Source of the DNA: an uncultured Clostridia bacterium
Lineage (GTDB): Bacteria > Bacillota > Clostridia > Oscillospirales > Acutalibacteraceae
Reading direction: 5' to 3'
Assembly (NCBI GenBank): GCA_944380885.1
Contig: CALWIZ010000006.1
Span: 28,516 to 92,515, forward strand
Length of the DNA: 64,000 bases
The translations under genes were made by a program, and so were the position numbers. The first letter of the stretch is position 1. Every line of letters starts with the position of its first letter. This document shows, piece after piece, positions 25,121-34,823 of this stretch. A model generated the notes under the pieces. That model did no database searches and was not told the origin of the DNA. It worked only from the letters and a program-made list of their open reading frames with translations.

Positions 25121-26227
25121 TCAGTAGAGTTTTACCTCGCTCCAGAGTGTCTCGTAATAGGTGCGGATTTCCTCATCTATGTCGTGATAATACTGCACTT
25201 TCGGAAGGTCTGCCTCGTCAGGATAAAGAATCTCATTTTGATAGTAGCAGTAGTCCTCGTTGTTTATGACCGCAGTATTGGGGGAAGCGTAGCCGATGTA
25301 TTCGGCGTTCGCGGTAGCAATGTCAGGCTCAAGCAGGAAGTTGATATACATAAGCGCCGCTTCGTAGTTTTTGGCGTTTTTCGGTATGCAGATCGAGTCG
25401 ACAAATATATTTGTTCCCTCTTCCGGATAGAAGAAACGCAGGTCCTCATTGGTGTCGTACATTGTAAGATAGTCGCCGGCGTAATAGGGGGCAACGGAAG
25501 CCTCTCCGGTCTCCATTTTACCGTAAATCTCATCCATTACATACGACTGAAGATTTGCCTTGCCCTCTTTAAGCAGGTCGGCAGCGGCGTCCCAGTCGGC
25601 TTTATTAAGCGTGTTTACGTCCTGTCCGAGAATCATCTGCGCGGTCATAAAGGCATCGCGCGGATTGTCGAAGTTAAGCGCCATATCCTTGTACTTCTCG
25701 TCCCACAGAACCTTCCATGAATGTTCTATATCGCCTCCGGTCAGCTTTTCGTTGTAAATAATTCCGACAAGGCCTACATTATAGGGTACGCTGTATTGAT
25801 CCTCGGGATCGAAAAACAGCTTTTTGTATTCGTCTGCTATAAGGTCATAGTTGGATATTTTTGAGGTGTCGATAGTCTGGAGCATATCCTCCTTTATAAG
25901 ACGCTCGATCATATAGTCGGAGGGTATTATGATATCGTAATTGATTCCGCCGCCGGCTAACTGTGAATACATGGTTTCGTTGCTTACAAAGGTGAGGTAA
26001 TCCACTTTTATGCCGGTGTATTTTTCAAATTCCTTGTTTACGTCGACCGTGTCGTCCTTACCGTCGGAGATGTATTCGCCCCAGTTGTATACCGTAAGAG
26101 TGGTGCCTTCAAGGCTTTTGTCGTACTCGGCGCGCAGCTCGAGATCCTTGTATTCGTAGCCGCAGCCGGTAAGAAGTACAGAGAGCGCCGACACGAGGGC
26201 GCAGACAAGTGCAATGTATTTTTTCAT
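25121..26227 (-). CDS. potD: Spermidine/putrescine ABC transporter substrate-binding lipoprotein PotD
   Basis: 368 aa. Lipoprotein signal with lipobox LLTGCG (Cys at about 22). Periplasmic binding fold of the PotD/PotF group: TLTVYNWGEYISDG, YDIIIPSDYMIERLI and FFYPEEGTNIFVDSICIPKNAKN, including aromatic and acidic residues that bind polyamines. Last gene of potABCD, 96 nt after potC. Confidence 0.92.
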   Translation of the reverse strand: MKKYIALVCALVSALSVLLTGCGYEYKDLELRAEYDKSLEGTTLTVYNWGEYISDGKDDTVDVNKEFEKYTGIKVDYLTFVSNETMYSQLAGGGINYDIIIPSDYMIERLIKEDMLQTIDTSKISNYDLIADEYKKLFFDPEDQYSVPYNVGLVGIIYNEKLTGGDIEHSWKVLWDEKYKDMALNFDNPRDAFMTAQMILGQDVNTLNKADWDAAADLLKEGKANLQSYVMDEIYGKMETGEASVAPYYAGDYLTMYDTNEDLRFFYPEEGTNIFVDSICIPKNAKNYEAALMYINFLLEPDIATANAEYIGYASPNTAVINNEDYCYYQNEILYPDEADLPKVQYYHDIDEEIRTYYETLWSEVKLY

Positions 26228-26323
26228 TTATCATTTTCCTTTCTTAAAGCACGGACAGCAGGCTCAAACCCCGATTTATTGCGGAAAACTGTCAATGTGC
26301 ATTATTAAAATATTGTTTGATAC

Positions 26324-27133
26324 TTATACGCGCCGTATTTCGGTGCGCTTTTTTTCGCTTTTGGTCTGAAGTATATTATATAGTATAAGAAGTACAAACA
26401 CCGTTATGAAAATAAGGGTTGACAAAGCGTAGGTATCCGGTGTGACCGATTTCTTTGTCATATTGTAAATCACTATCGGCAGGGTCTGATAATGACCGCA
26501 GGTAAAATAGCTGATTACAAAATCGTCAAGTGATAAGGTAAACGCCATTATAAAGCCTGTGACTATTCCGGTCGAGATAGAGGGAAGTATCACCTTAAAG
26601 AATGCCTTTACCGGCGTGCAGCCGAGATCCATCGCGGCTTCGGACAAATGAGCGTCGGTCTGCCGCAGTCTCGGAATGACTGACAGTATAACATAGGGCA
26701 GGTTAAAGGTGATGTGTGCTATCAGCACTGTGGCAAAGCCCAGTGACTCATCAAGACCGATGAGCTTTCCGAAAAATATGAAAAGCAGCATAAGCGATAT
26801 TCCTGTAACTATATCGGCGTTCATCATCGGTATCTGCGTTACCGACATTACCGCTTTTTTCGCAATGCGGTTCCGTATGGCGGTTATGCCTACCGCCGCC
26901 GCCGTGCCGAGCACGGTGGATATTATCGCTGAAAGCAGGGCAATTATCAGCGTGTGTTCAAGCGCTGAAAGCATTACCGTGTTTTTGACAAGCCCTTCAT
27001 ACCAGCGTGTTGAAAATCCGCCCATAACCCATACGCTGCTTGACGAGTTGAATGAAAATACTATCATTACCGCCACGGGAGCGTAAAGAAAAAGGATTAT
27101 CAGAGCAATATAAAGACGGGAAAGCAGCTTCAC
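26324..27133 (-). CDS. potC: Spermidine/putrescine ABC transporter permease PotC
   Basis: 269 aa from GTG 27133, overlapping the potB stop (GTGA). Six membrane helices and the BPD-permease EAA motif LSEAAMDLGCTPVKAFFKVILPS, which contacts PotA. N-terminal YIALIILFLYAPVAVMIVFSFN is characteristic of PotC/PotI. Confidence 0.93.
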   Translation of the reverse strand: MKLLSRLYIALIILFLYAPVAVMIVFSFNSSSSVWVMGGFSTRWYEGLVKNTVMLSALEHTLIIALLSAIISTVLGTAAAVGITAIRNRIAKKAVMSVTQIPMMNADIVTGISLMLLFIFFGKLIGLDESLGFATVLIAHITFNLPYVILSVIPRLRQTDAHLSEAAMDLGCTPVKAFFKVILPSISTGIVTGFIMAFTLSLDDFVISYFTCGHYQTLPIVIYNMTKKSVTPDTYALSTLIFITVFVLLILYNILQTKSEKKRTEIRRV

Positions 27134-27960
27134 ATCAGCACACCTCCGTCCTCATCGTTACCGCCGCACCTGTTCATTATAAACAGGCAGACAAGTATCA
27201 TAACCATAAGCACCAGCGATATTGCCGACGCGATATTGTAGTATGTGGGACCGAGATTGAAGAAATATTCAATCGTATCGCCTATAAGCATTGTTTTGTT
27301 GCCGCCGAGCTTCTGAGAGATGTAAAAGGTGCTGACCGACGGTACGAAAACCATTGTTATGCCCGATATCATTCCCGGCTTTGAGAGCGGGAAAAGAACT
27401 CTCCTGAATTTTGTGAATGCGTCCGATCCAAGATCCTCCGCCGCTTCAAGCAGGGATTTGTCCAGCTTTGACATAACCGAGTAAAGCGGAAGTATCATAT
27501 ACGGTATAAAATCGTACACCATACCCAGTATAACCGCGCCCGGCGTATTTATAAGCCGCAGAGGACCAAGCCCCAGCTTCGAGAGAAAGGTGTTTATAAG
27601 TCCGGTGTTGGCGAGTATCGTTATCCATGAGTAAGTTCGGATAAGAAAGTTCATCCACATAGGTATCATAACGATCATAAAAAGCATACGCTGAGAGGAA
27701 ATATTCAGCTTTGTCATAAAATACGCCATCGGATAGGCTAAAACAAGGGTTATAAGCGTTGCCACCGCCGCGTAAAGGATAGATATGCCAAATGCCTTCT
27801 TGTATTTGCCTATATCGGATATATTTGCAAGGGTAAAGGCACCGTTCTGGTCTGTCAGAGAAAAGTAAACCATTATTATTAAAGGTACTACAATAAATAT
27901 CGCCGACCATACTATATAAGGAGAGGCTACCAGCTTATTGCCGAAGGCTTTTTTGTTCAC
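27130..27960 (-). CDS. potB: Spermidine/putrescine ABC transporter permease PotB
   Basis: 276 aa from GTG 27960, overlapping the potA stop. Six membrane helices; EAA motif [44 protein letters not shown] at the N-terminus is typical of PotB/PotH. It forms the channel with PotC. Confidence 0.93.
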   Translation of the reverse strand: MNKKAFGNKLVASPYIVWSAIFIVVPLIIMVYFSLTDQNGAFTLANISDIGKYKKAFGISILYAAVATLITLVLAYPMAYFMTKLNISSQRMLFMIVMIPMWMNFLIRTYSWITILANTGLINTFLSKLGLGPLRLINTPGAVILGMVYDFIPYMILPLYSVMSKLDKSLLEAAEDLGSDAFTKFRRVLFPLSKPGMISGITMVFVPSVSTFYISQKLGGNKTMLIGDTIEYFFNLGPTYYNIASAISLVLMVMILVCLFIMNRCGGNDEDGGVLM

Positions 27961-29078
27961 GGCTCCTCCTCCTCTGCGTCCGAAAGATGGTCAATCTCCT
28001 CGCTGTATGAGGAATAGTCGCCGTAAAGTCCCGAATATTCTGATTTTTTCATTATATGAATAGCGTCCGGCTCGATATAAAGACCTACGCTGTCTCCGGC
28101 AAAATGCTCGTCGGTGGTCTGTATCATCCATTTAAAGCCGCCTATGTCAACTATTATCTCGTAATGCACGCCGAGGAACGCGACCGATGTTACTACACCT
28201 TTAAGCATTCCCTTCTCCGGTTCTACTATGTCAACATCTTCGGGTCTTACCACAACATCGACCGATTCGCCTGCCGCAAATCCCTTGTCAAGACAGTCAA
28301 ACTTCTGACCCGAAAACTCTACATAATAATCTTTCAACATTTTACCGTCAACAATATTGGATTCGCCTATGAAATCAGCCACAAATGCGTTTCGCGGCTC
28401 GTTGTAAATATCCTGCGGGGTGCCTACCTGCTGGATACGTCCCGAATCCATAACCACGACCCTGTCAGACATTGTAAGCGCTTCCTCCTGGTCGTGGGTG
28501 ACAAATATGAAGGTTATACCGAGCTGCTGCTGTATCTTTTTAAGCTCCTTCTGCATATCCTTCCGCAGTTTCAGGTCAAGTGCCGCAAGCGGTTCGTCAA
28601 GCAGAAGCACCTTCGGGTGATTGGCAATGGCGCGGGCAATCGCCACACGCTGCTGCTGGCCGCCTGAAAGCGTGTCCGTATGCCGCTTTTCAAGGCCGGT
28701 AAGGTTTACGAGCTTTAACATTTCCGCTACCTTTTCTTTTATTTCGCTTTCCGGACGCTTTTTTACCCGCAGTCCGAAAGCAATGTTTTCATAAACATTA
28801 AGGTGCGGAAAAAGGGCATAACGCTGAAAAATGGTGTTGACCTGACGTTTGTACGCAGGAACACCATTGATTTTTTTGCCCTCAAACAAAACATCTCCGG
28901 TATCCGGCTCCAAAAAGCCTGCTATAAGCCGCAGGGTTGTGGTTTTTCCGCAGCCTGACGGTCCTAACAGGGTTATAAATTCGCCGTCGACAATGTCGAG
29001 GTTAAGCCCGTCAAGCACCTGCTCGCCGTCAAAAGCGACCGAAATGTTCTTGAGTTCCACTATATTTTCTTTTTCCAT
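27957..29078 (-). CDS. potA: Spermidine/putrescine ABC transporter ATPase PotA
   Basis: 373 aa; ATG 29078 with GGGGGATG upstream. Walker [19 protein letters not shown]-loop [13 protein letters not shown] (Arg in place of the usual second Gln-Asn pattern), signature [15 protein letters not shown], Walker [13 protein letters not shown]. The C-terminal TOBE domain (about 270-355) includes [10 protein letters not shown]. First gene of the operon, behind a long structured leader. Confidence 0.95.
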   Translation of the reverse strand: MEKENIVELKNISVAFDGEQVLDGLNLDIVDGEFITLLGPSGCGKTTTLRLIAGFLEPDTGDVLFEGKKINGVPAYKRQVNTIFQRYALFPHLNVYENIAFGLRVKKRPESEIKEKVAEMLKLVNLTGLEKRHTDTLSGGQQQRVAIARAIANHPKVLLLDEPLAALDLKLRKDMQKELKKIQQQLGITFIFVTHDQEEALTMSDRVVVMDSGRIQQVGTPQDIYNEPRNAFVADFIGESNIVDGKMLKDYYVEFSGQKFDCLDKGFAAGESVDVVVRPEDVDIVEPEKGMLKGVVTSVAFLGVHYEIIVDIGGFKWMIQTTDEHFAGDSVGLYIEPDAIHIMKKSEYSGLYGDYSSYSEEIDHLSDAEEEEP

Positions 29079-29342
29079 AAAAGCATCCCCCTTTGTTCAA
29101 CACTAAAGTGCCGACACAAGAATAATTATCCGCCCTCCCCGGTTGTTGCCATGTCCGGATTTTTGAGCCCGGGGAAGAAATACCCTGTGCGATACCCGCA
29201 GCTTCTTCGTAATATGCCCTGAACAAAGGGTTTTTCATAGTTTTCTGAAGCTCTGACGCCTCGAAACTACGGCATAAAATCTGAAACCGCTCTCTACACA
29301 GATGCCTTTTATCAAACATATTTAATTGTAATGTCCGACTAA
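29079..29342 (-). ncRNA. Long structured 5' leader of potABCD (candidate riboswitch)
   Basis: About 260 nt between the promoter and potA. On the minus strand it can form at least four stems: GGCATCTG with CAG/ATGCC (29306-29299 with 29283-29271), CGTAGTTT with AAACTATG (29271-29264 with 29243-29236) enclosing GAGGC-GTCAGA-GCTTC, CCCT/AGGG, and CCCCGG/CCGGGG (29174-29169 with 29142-29137) close to the ribosome site. It does not fit the lysine, SAM, TPP or guanidine consensus as I know them. A long open frame across it lacks a ribosome site and is rejected. Confidence 0.5.
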
Positions 29343-29348
29343 ATATTG

Positions 29349-29377
29349 AATATACAATGAAACTCTTAAAATGTCAA
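29349..29377 (-). promoter_or_regulatory. Promoter of potABCD
   Basis: Minus strand TTGACA (29377-29372), 17-nt spacer, TATATT (29354-29349). Confidence 0.8.
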
Positions 29378-29523
29378 GTAAAATTTTCGGTTTTTCAACA
29401 ATTTTCTGAAATAAATCAGACTCATTTTTAAAAAACTCCTTTATGCTCGCTTTTTCTCTGTTTTTCTCCCAAATGCTACGATTTTATAAAAACAGATTTT
29501 TTGGGCGCAGCGGTAATAAAATG

Positions 29524-29552
29524 TTGATGATTTTTATAAGATGTGCTATAAT
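29524..29552 (+). promoter_or_regulatory. Promoter of ruvCAB
   Basis: TTGATG (29524-29529), 17-nt spacer, TATAAT (29547-29552). I see no LexA box here, so ruv genes seem not SOS-controlled at this promoter. Confidence 0.68.
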
Positions 29553-29592
29553 AATAAATTATAATGCGGTAGTATGCCATGGAGGCGATAAG

Positions 29593-30099
29593 GTGAGGAT
29601 TTTAGGAATAGACCCGGGTTATGCGACGGTAGGCTACGGACTGGTGGATTACTGCCGCTGTAAGTTCAATCCCGTCGCTTTCGGCGCGATAACAACGCCT
29701 GCCGGAATACCTTTCCCGAGGAGACTCGGGGACATATACCGCGATATGATAAGCATAATAGAAAAATATAAGCCTGACGAAATGGCTGTGGAGCGGCTTT
29801 ATTTCAATACCAACACCACAACCGCTATTGATGTGGCGCAGGCGCGCGGGGTAATAGTGCTTGCGGCTCAGAACTGTTCGCTTCCGGTTTTCGAGTATAC
29901 GCCGCTTCAGATCAAGCAGGCGATAACCGGATACGGCAGGGCGGAAAAGCGGCAGGTAATGGAAATGGTTAAAAATATTCTGGCACTCGATAGGGTGCCT
30001 AAGCCTGACGACACGGCTGACGCGCTTGCGCTTGCCGTATGCCACGCGCACTGCTCGGGCACAACTTATTCAAGACTTTACAGGGGGGCTGTAAGATGA
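29593..30099 (+). CDS. ruvC: Holliday junction resolvase RuvC
   Basis: 168 aa from GTG 29593, fixed by GGAGG 7 nt upstream; earlier in-frame codons precede the promoter. RNase H-fold nuclease cutting Holliday junctions: catalytic Asp in RILGIDPGYATVGYG, Glu in MAVERLYFNTNTTTA, and DDTADALALAVCHAH at the C-terminus. Works on RuvAB-bound junctions. Overlaps ruvA by ATGA. Confidence 0.95.
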   Translation: MRILGIDPGYATVGYGLVDYCRCKFNPVAFGAITTPAGIPFPRRLGDIYRDMISIIEKYKPDEMAVERLYFNTNTTTAIDVAQARGVIVLAAQNCSLPVFEYTPLQIKQAITGYGRAEKRQVMEMVKNILALDRVPKPDDTADALALAVCHAHCSGTTYSRLYRGAVR

Positions 30100-30698
30100 T
30101 AGCGTCCTTAAGGGGTACTCTTATTCATACAGATAATGTTTCAGCTGTGGTGGAGTGTTCGGGCGTCGGTTTCAGGCTGGCGGTAACAAAGAACACGCTT
30201 TACAGACTGCCGCAAAAGGGGCAGGAGGTATTTCTTTATACCTTTTTAGCGGTCAGGGAGGACGCGCTCGACCTTTATGGGTTTATAGACGCTGACGAGC
30301 TTGAGGCGTTCAAGCTGATAACCGCGGTAAACGGCGTTGGGGCAAAAATAGGAATCGCGATTCTTTCGGAGTTCAGCCCTTCTCAGCTGAGAATTTATAT
30401 CGCGAGCGGTGACGCGAAAGCGCTTACCGCGGCGTCGGGCGTGGGAATAAAGCTGGCGCAGAGGATAGTGCTGGAGCTTAAGGACAAGGTCGGAAGCATA
30501 GAGACCGACGACGGAATTGATATAAAGGCGGTGGGCAATGCGACGCTTAACAGCAACACAAAGGAGGCTGTGGCGGCGCTGGTTTCTCTCGGCTATTCGC
30601 AGAGCGAGGCGTCGCTCGCGGTCGGCAGGCTTGACACCGCTCTTTCCACCGAAGAGCTTATAAAGCAGGCGCTTAAACAGCTTGCGAGGGGGTTATAA
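30096..30698 (+). CDS. ruvA: Holliday junction helicase subunit RuvA
   Basis: 200 aa from ATG 30096. OB-fold N-terminus (MIASLRGTLIHTDN), two helix-hairpin-helix motifs (LITAVNGVGAKIGIAIL and ALTAASGVGIKLAQRIVLELKDK), and a C-terminal domain III (EAVAALVSLGYSQSEASLAV) that contacts RuvB. Confidence 0.95.
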   Translation: MIASLRGTLIHTDNVSAVVECSGVGFRLAVTKNTLYRLPQKGQEVFLYTFLAVREDALDLYGFIDADELEAFKLITAVNGVGAKIGIAILSEFSPSQLRIYIASGDAKALTAASGVGIKLAQRIVLELKDKVGSIETDDGIDIKAVGNATLNSNTKEAVAALVSLGYSQSEASLAVGRLDTALSTEELIKQALKQLARGL

Positions 30699-30701
30699 CC
30701 G

Positions 30702-31748
30702 TTGATTGAACAGGAAATGGATTTTGAAAACCGGATAGTCTCTCCCGAATACAGCTATACCGAGGACGAGGCGGAGCTTTCGCTGCGCCCGAAAACCTTG
30801 AGCGAGTATATCGGGCAGGACAAGGCAAAGGAAAATTTAAGTATATATATAAAGGCGGCGCTCGGCAGACACGAAACACTTGACCACGTTTTGCTGTACG
30901 GCCCTCCGGGACTCGGAAAAACCACCCTTTCGGGCATAATTGCGAGGGAAATGGGAGTTAATATGAGAGTCACTTCCGGTCCGGCTATTGAAAAGCAGGG
31001 CGACCTTGTGGCGATTCTTACCTCTCTTAATGAGGGCGATGTGCTTTTTATAGATGAGATACACCGTCTTCCGAGAAATGTCGAGGAGATACTTTATCCG
31101 GCAATGGAGGATTTCTCACTTGATATAATTTTAGGAAAAGGTCCTTCAGCGAGGTCGATAAGGCTTGATGTGCCGCATTTTACGCTGGTCGGCGCTACCA
31201 CCCGTTCAGGACAGCTTACGGCGCCTTTGCGTGACCGTTTCGGAGTGCTTTTACGGCTTGAGCTTTACACGCCTGAGGATTTGGCAAAGATAATCACCCG
31301 TTCGGCGGGAATACTCGGCATAAAGATAGAAAACGACGGAGCGCTTGAAATAGCCTCACGTTCAAGAGGTACGCCGAGAATAGCTAACCGACTGCTTAAA
31401 AGGGTAAGGGACATAGCTCAGGTTGAGTATGACGGAGATATAACAGAAGAAGTGGCCAGAGCGGCTTTGTCAAGGTTTGAAATAGACGAGCTGGGGCTCG
31501 ATGATTTCGACCGGAAGATGCTATCAACCATAATAACCAACTATTCGGGCGGACCTGTCGGGCTTGACACACTGGCGGCGGCGGTAGGTGAAGAAGCGGT
31601 TACGATCGAAGATGTTTACGAGCCGTATCTCATGCAGATAGGCTTTCTTACAAGAACCGCACGGGGCAGATGCGTCACTGCGCTTGCCTACGATCATTTG
31701 GGTATTGAGAGAAAAGGGGCGGACGGCGCTCAGCAATCTATGTTTTAA
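30702..31748 (+). CDS. ruvB: Holliday junction branch migration ATPase RuvB
   Basis: 348 aa from TTG 30702, chosen because GAGGGGG lies about 10 nt upstream; ATG 30717 is an alternative with poorer spacing. AAA+ motor: [17 protein letters not shown] (Walker A), [12 protein letters not shown] (Walker B), [20 protein letters not shown] (sensor 1 and arginine finger region), then the winged-helix domain with [17 protein letters not shown]. Drives branch migration with RuvA. Confidence 0.95.
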   Translation: MIEQEMDFENRIVSPEYSYTEDEAELSLRPKTLSEYIGQDKAKENLSIYIKAALGRHETLDHVLLYGPPGLGKTTLSGIIAREMGVNMRVTSGPAIEKQGDLVAILTSLNEGDVLFIDEIHRLPRNVEEILYPAMEDFSLDIILGKGPSARSIRLDVPHFTLVGATTRSGQLTAPLRDRFGVLLRLELYTPEDLAKIITRSAGILGIKIENDGALEIASRSRGTPRIANRLLKRVRDIAQVEYDGDITEEVARAALSRFEIDELGLDDFDRKMLSTIITNYSGGPVGLDTLAAAVGEEAVTIEDVYEPYLMQIGFLTRTARGRCVTALAYDHLGIERKGADGAQQSMF

Positions 31749-31759
31749 GGAGAAGCATA

Positions 31760-33106
31760 ATGGGAAGATTATTCGGAACAGACGGAGCGAGAGGAATAGC
31801 CAACAGCGAGCTTACCTGCGAGCTTGCAACAAATATAGGAAGAGCGGCGGCGTATGTGCTGACCGAGAAGACCACAGAAAAGCCGAAGGTGCTTATCGGA
31901 AAGGATACCCGTGTGTCCTCCAATATGCTTGAAATGGCGCTTGCGGCAGGACTCTGCAGCGTTGGCGCAGATGTGGTGCTGGTAGGCTTTGTGCCGACGC
32001 CGGCTATAGCTTTTCTTGTGAAGGACAGAGAGGCGGACGCCGGAATTATGATTTCCGCCTCGCACAACCCCTGCGAATACAACGGCATAAAAATTTTTGA
32101 CGGCAACGGCTACAAGCTGCCCGACGCCCTTGAGGAAGAGATAGAGGCGCTGGTGCTTGACGATATGAGCCCGATTAAATTTCCGGTTGGCGGCGAGGTA
32201 GGCAGCGTGTTTTTAAGACACGACTATGTGGATTTGTATATAGATCACCTCGTAAAATCGGTTGATACTGATTTGTCAGGCCTTAAAATAGCGATAGACT
32301 GCGCCAACGGCTGTGCCTCTTATACGGCTGAAAAACTCTTTACAAGGCTCGGCGCCACGGTTCATATGATGCACTGCAATCCTAACGGCGTCAATATAAA
32401 CGCGCGCTGCGGCTCGACTCATATGGAGGATCTTACCGATTATATAAACGGTCATGATATGGATTTGGGACTCGCGTTTGACGGGGACTCCGACCGCTGC
32501 CTCGCGGTAGACGAAAACGGGAAACTGATAGACGGCGACAGAATGATAGCCGTTTTTGCCCTTGATATGAAAAATAAAGGAATATTGAACGACGATACCG
32601 CAGTGGTCACGGTTATGACCAATCTCGGTTTTAAGCAGTTCGCGGAACGCAACGGAATAAACGTGCTTGAGACTAAAGTGGGCGACCGATATGTGCTTGA
32701 GGAGATGATTAAGCACAATTATCAGATTGGCGGTGAGCAGTCGGGACATATAATATTCAAGAACTTCGCCACAACGGGCGACGGTCAGCTTTCGGGCGCT
32801 ATGCTGGCGGCGATATTGGCAAAGACTGGTAAGCCGGCATCCGAGGTAGCGTCGGTTATGACGGTGCTGCCTCAGACACTTGTTAATATAAAAGCCTCCC
32901 CGGAGCTTAAGGAAAAGCTTAATACCGACAGTGATATTAAAGCAGCGATAGAAAATGTTAAAAAAGAGCTCGGAAAGAGCGGCAGAATACTTGTGCGCGC
33001 GTCGGGTACAGAACCGCTTATCCGTGTAATGCTTGAGGGCGAGAATATCGCCGAGATAAAGCGTCTCGCAAGGGACGTTGCGGCGGTTATAGAGGGCAAG
33101 GCATAA
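31760..33106 (+). CDS. glmM: Phosphoglucosamine mutase GlmM
   Basis: 448 aa. Converts glucosamine 6-phosphate to glucosamine 1-phosphate for UDP-GlcNAc and peptidoglycan. MGRLFGTDGARGIANSEL at the N-terminus, phosphoserine loop GIMISASHNPCEYNGIK, metal loop LAFDGDSDRCLAVDENG, sugar loop GGEQSGHII, and phosphate loop VRASGTEPLIRVMLEG. Stop and next start share one base (TAATG). Confidence 0.96.
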   Translation: MGRLFGTDGARGIANSELTCELATNIGRAAAYVLTEKTTEKPKVLIGKDTRVSSNMLEMALAAGLCSVGADVVLVGFVPTPAIAFLVKDREADAGIMISASHNPCEYNGIKIFDGNGYKLPDALEEEIEALVLDDMSPIKFPVGGEVGSVFLRHDYVDLYIDHLVKSVDTDLSGLKIAIDCANGCASYTAEKLFTRLGATVHMMHCNPNGVNINARCGSTHMEDLTDYINGHDMDLGLAFDGDSDRCLAVDENGKLIDGDRMIAVFALDMKNKGILNDDTAVVTVMTNLGFKQFAERNGINVLETKVGDRYVLEEMIKHNYQIGGEQSGHIIFKNFATTGDGQLSGAMLAAILAKTGKPASEVASVMTVLPQTLVNIKASPELKEKLNTDSDIKAAIENVKKELGKSGRILVRASGTEPLIRVMLEGENIAEIKRLARDVAAVIEGKA

Positions 33107-33969
33107 TGAGAACCGTTACAGGCTTTGACGATTATGAGCTTATCGACGCGGACAGCGGAGAGCGGCTTGAACGCTGGAAGGATATAATCCTTATCCGTCC
33201 TGATCCTCAGATAATCTGGTCGGGAGAGCGGAAGGACAGGCGCTGGAAAAACGCCCACGCGGTGTATCACCGTTCTGCGAGCGGCGGAGGGCACTGGGAA
33301 AAGCTGAATCCTGTGCCTGATGTCTGGAGCGTTAATTATGAGGGACTTACCTTCAGGCTGAAGCCGATGGGCTTCAAGCACACCGGACTTTTTCCCGAGC
33401 AGGCGGTCAACTGGTCGCTTGCGGGGGAGCTTATTAAGAAGGAAAAACGTCAGCTTTCGGTGCTTAACCTTTTCGCCTATACCGGCGCCGCAACACTCGC
33501 CTGTCTTAAAGCGGGAGCCAAAGTGACCCATGTTGACGCCTCAAAGGGAATGGTGCAGTGGGCAAAGGAAAACGCCGCCGCTTCAGGACTTTCGGAAGCT
33601 CCGGTAAGGTGGCTTGTTGACGACTGTATGAAATTCGTAAAGCGTGAGCTGCGCCGCGGAAACCGGTACGACGCCGTGATAATGGACCCGCCGTCATACG
33701 GAAGGGGACCGGCGGGAGAGGTCTGGAAGCTCGAGCAGCAGCTTGAGGAGCTTTTAAGCGAAACCGGAAAGCTGCTATCTGATAACGCCGCTTTCTTTAT
33801 TCTAAACTCATATACCGGCGGCCTTTCGCCGACGATTCTTAATTTTATGGTAAGGCGCTGTGCCGTGCCGGACAGGGGCGGAGAGGTGTCGACCGACGAG
33901 ATAGGTCTTTTTGTCACCGAAAAGGGGATAAGCCTTCCCGCAGGAAATACAACGATTTGGACAAGATAG
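33106..33969 (+). CDS. Class I SAM-dependent rRNA methyltransferase (RlmI/RlmK-like)
   Basis: 287 aa. SAM site LNLFAYTGAATLACLKAGAKVTHVDASK and catalytic-side motif DAVIMDPPSYGRG, as in the PF10672 group related to RlmI/RlmK. It lacks an N-terminal PUA domain, so it is the short Firmicutes form. The substrate is probably rRNA, but the position cannot be told. Translationally coupled to glmM and ecfA1. Confidence 0.85.
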   Translation: MRTVTGFDDYELIDADSGERLERWKDIILIRPDPQIIWSGERKDRRWKNAHAVYHRSASGGGHWEKLNPVPDVWSVNYEGLTFRLKPMGFKHTGLFPEQAVNWSLAGELIKKEKRQLSVLNLFAYTGAATLACLKAGAKVTHVDASKGMVQWAKENAAASGLSEAPVRWLVDDCMKFVKRELRRGNRYDAVIMDPPSYGRGPAGEVWKLEQQLEELLSETGKLLSDNAAFFILNSYTGGLSPTILNFMVRRCAVPDRGGEVSTDEIGLFVTEKGISLPAGNTTIWTR

Positions 33970-33970
33970 T

Positions 33971-34819
33971 ATGGACAGTATAATAAGCGTCAGAAATGTG
34001 ACATATGAATACAAGGAGGAAGAAACCGTTTACGCCGCGGTAAAGGATTTAAGCCTTGAGATAGAGCGCGGCAGCTTTACGGTAATTCTCGGACATAACG
34101 GTTCGGGAAAATCTACACTCGCCAAAATGCTCAACGGTCTTAACAAGCCTACGTCGGGCGATGTGCTTGTGGACGGCATAAACACAAAAGAAGAGTCGAC
34201 CGAGGTTGAGGTAAAGCGCAAGGTGGGAATGGTTTTCCAGAATCCCGACAATCAGATAATAGCCTCGATAGTGGAGGAGGACGTGGCGTTCGGTCCTGAA
34301 AATTTGGGACTTGATCCGGCGGAGATACGCCGCAGAGTGGACGACGCGCTTAAGGCAGTAGATATGTACGACTTCCGTGAATCCACACCTCACCGTCTTT
34401 CGGGAGGACAGAAGCAGCGCATAGCGATAGCCGGAATTATGGCTATGGAGCCGGAATGTCTCGTGTTGGACGAGCCTACCGCGATGCTTGACCCGAAGGG
34501 CAGGGCGGAGATAATCTCAACGCTGCACAGGCTCAACAGCGAAAAGGGCATTACTGTGGTGCTTATTACCCACTATATGGAGGAGGCGGAGAACGCCGAC
34601 AGGGTGATTGTTATGAATGACGGTAAGATAATTGCCGACGATGTCCCGAAGGTTATTTTTTCAGATGTGAAGACCCTTAAATCTGTGGGACTTGACGTGC
34701 CGCAGACGGCGGAGCTGCTTTACAGACTTAAGGAAAACGGATTTTCGGTTGACACCCACGCCCTTTCGGTAAAGGAAGCCGCCGCCGAGATAATAAAGGC
34801 ATTGCGTTCGGAGGAATAA
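33971..34819 (+). CDS. ecfA1: ECF transporter ATPase EcfA1
   Basis: 282 aa. Walker A LGHNGSGKSTLAKMLNG, Q-loop VGMVFQNPDNQIIAS (EcfA1-type), signature LSGGQKQRIAIAGIMA, Walker B CLVLDEPTAMLDPKGR. With EcfA2 and EcfT it forms the shared energising module for group II vitamin/ECF importers. No substrate-specific S component is encoded here. It starts 2 nt after the methyltransferase gene. Confidence 0.95.
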   Translation: MDSIISVRNVTYEYKEEETVYAAVKDLSLEIERGSFTVILGHNGSGKSTLAKMLNGLNKPTSGDVLVDGINTKEESTEVEVKRKVGMVFQNPDNQIIASIVEEDVAFGPENLGLDPAEIRRRVDDALKAVDMYDFRESTPHRLSGGQKQRIAIAGIMAMEPECLVLDEPTAMLDPKGRAEIISTLHRLNSEKGITVVLITHYMEEAENADRVIVMNDGKIIADDVPKVIFSDVKTLKSVGLDVPQTAELLYRLKENGFSVDTHALSVKEAAAEIIKALRSEE

Positions 34820-34823
34820 CGAA

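Noticed and set aside
29029..29319. Open frame of 96 codons on the minus strand upstream of and overlapping potA
   Set aside because: It starts without a ribosome site, runs through the structured leader and overlaps the start of potA out of frame; its product has no recognisable pattern.
29443..29592. Longer RuvC start 50 codons upstream
   Set aside because: The extension would precede the promoter and ribosome site; GTG 29593 gives the normal RuvC N-terminus.
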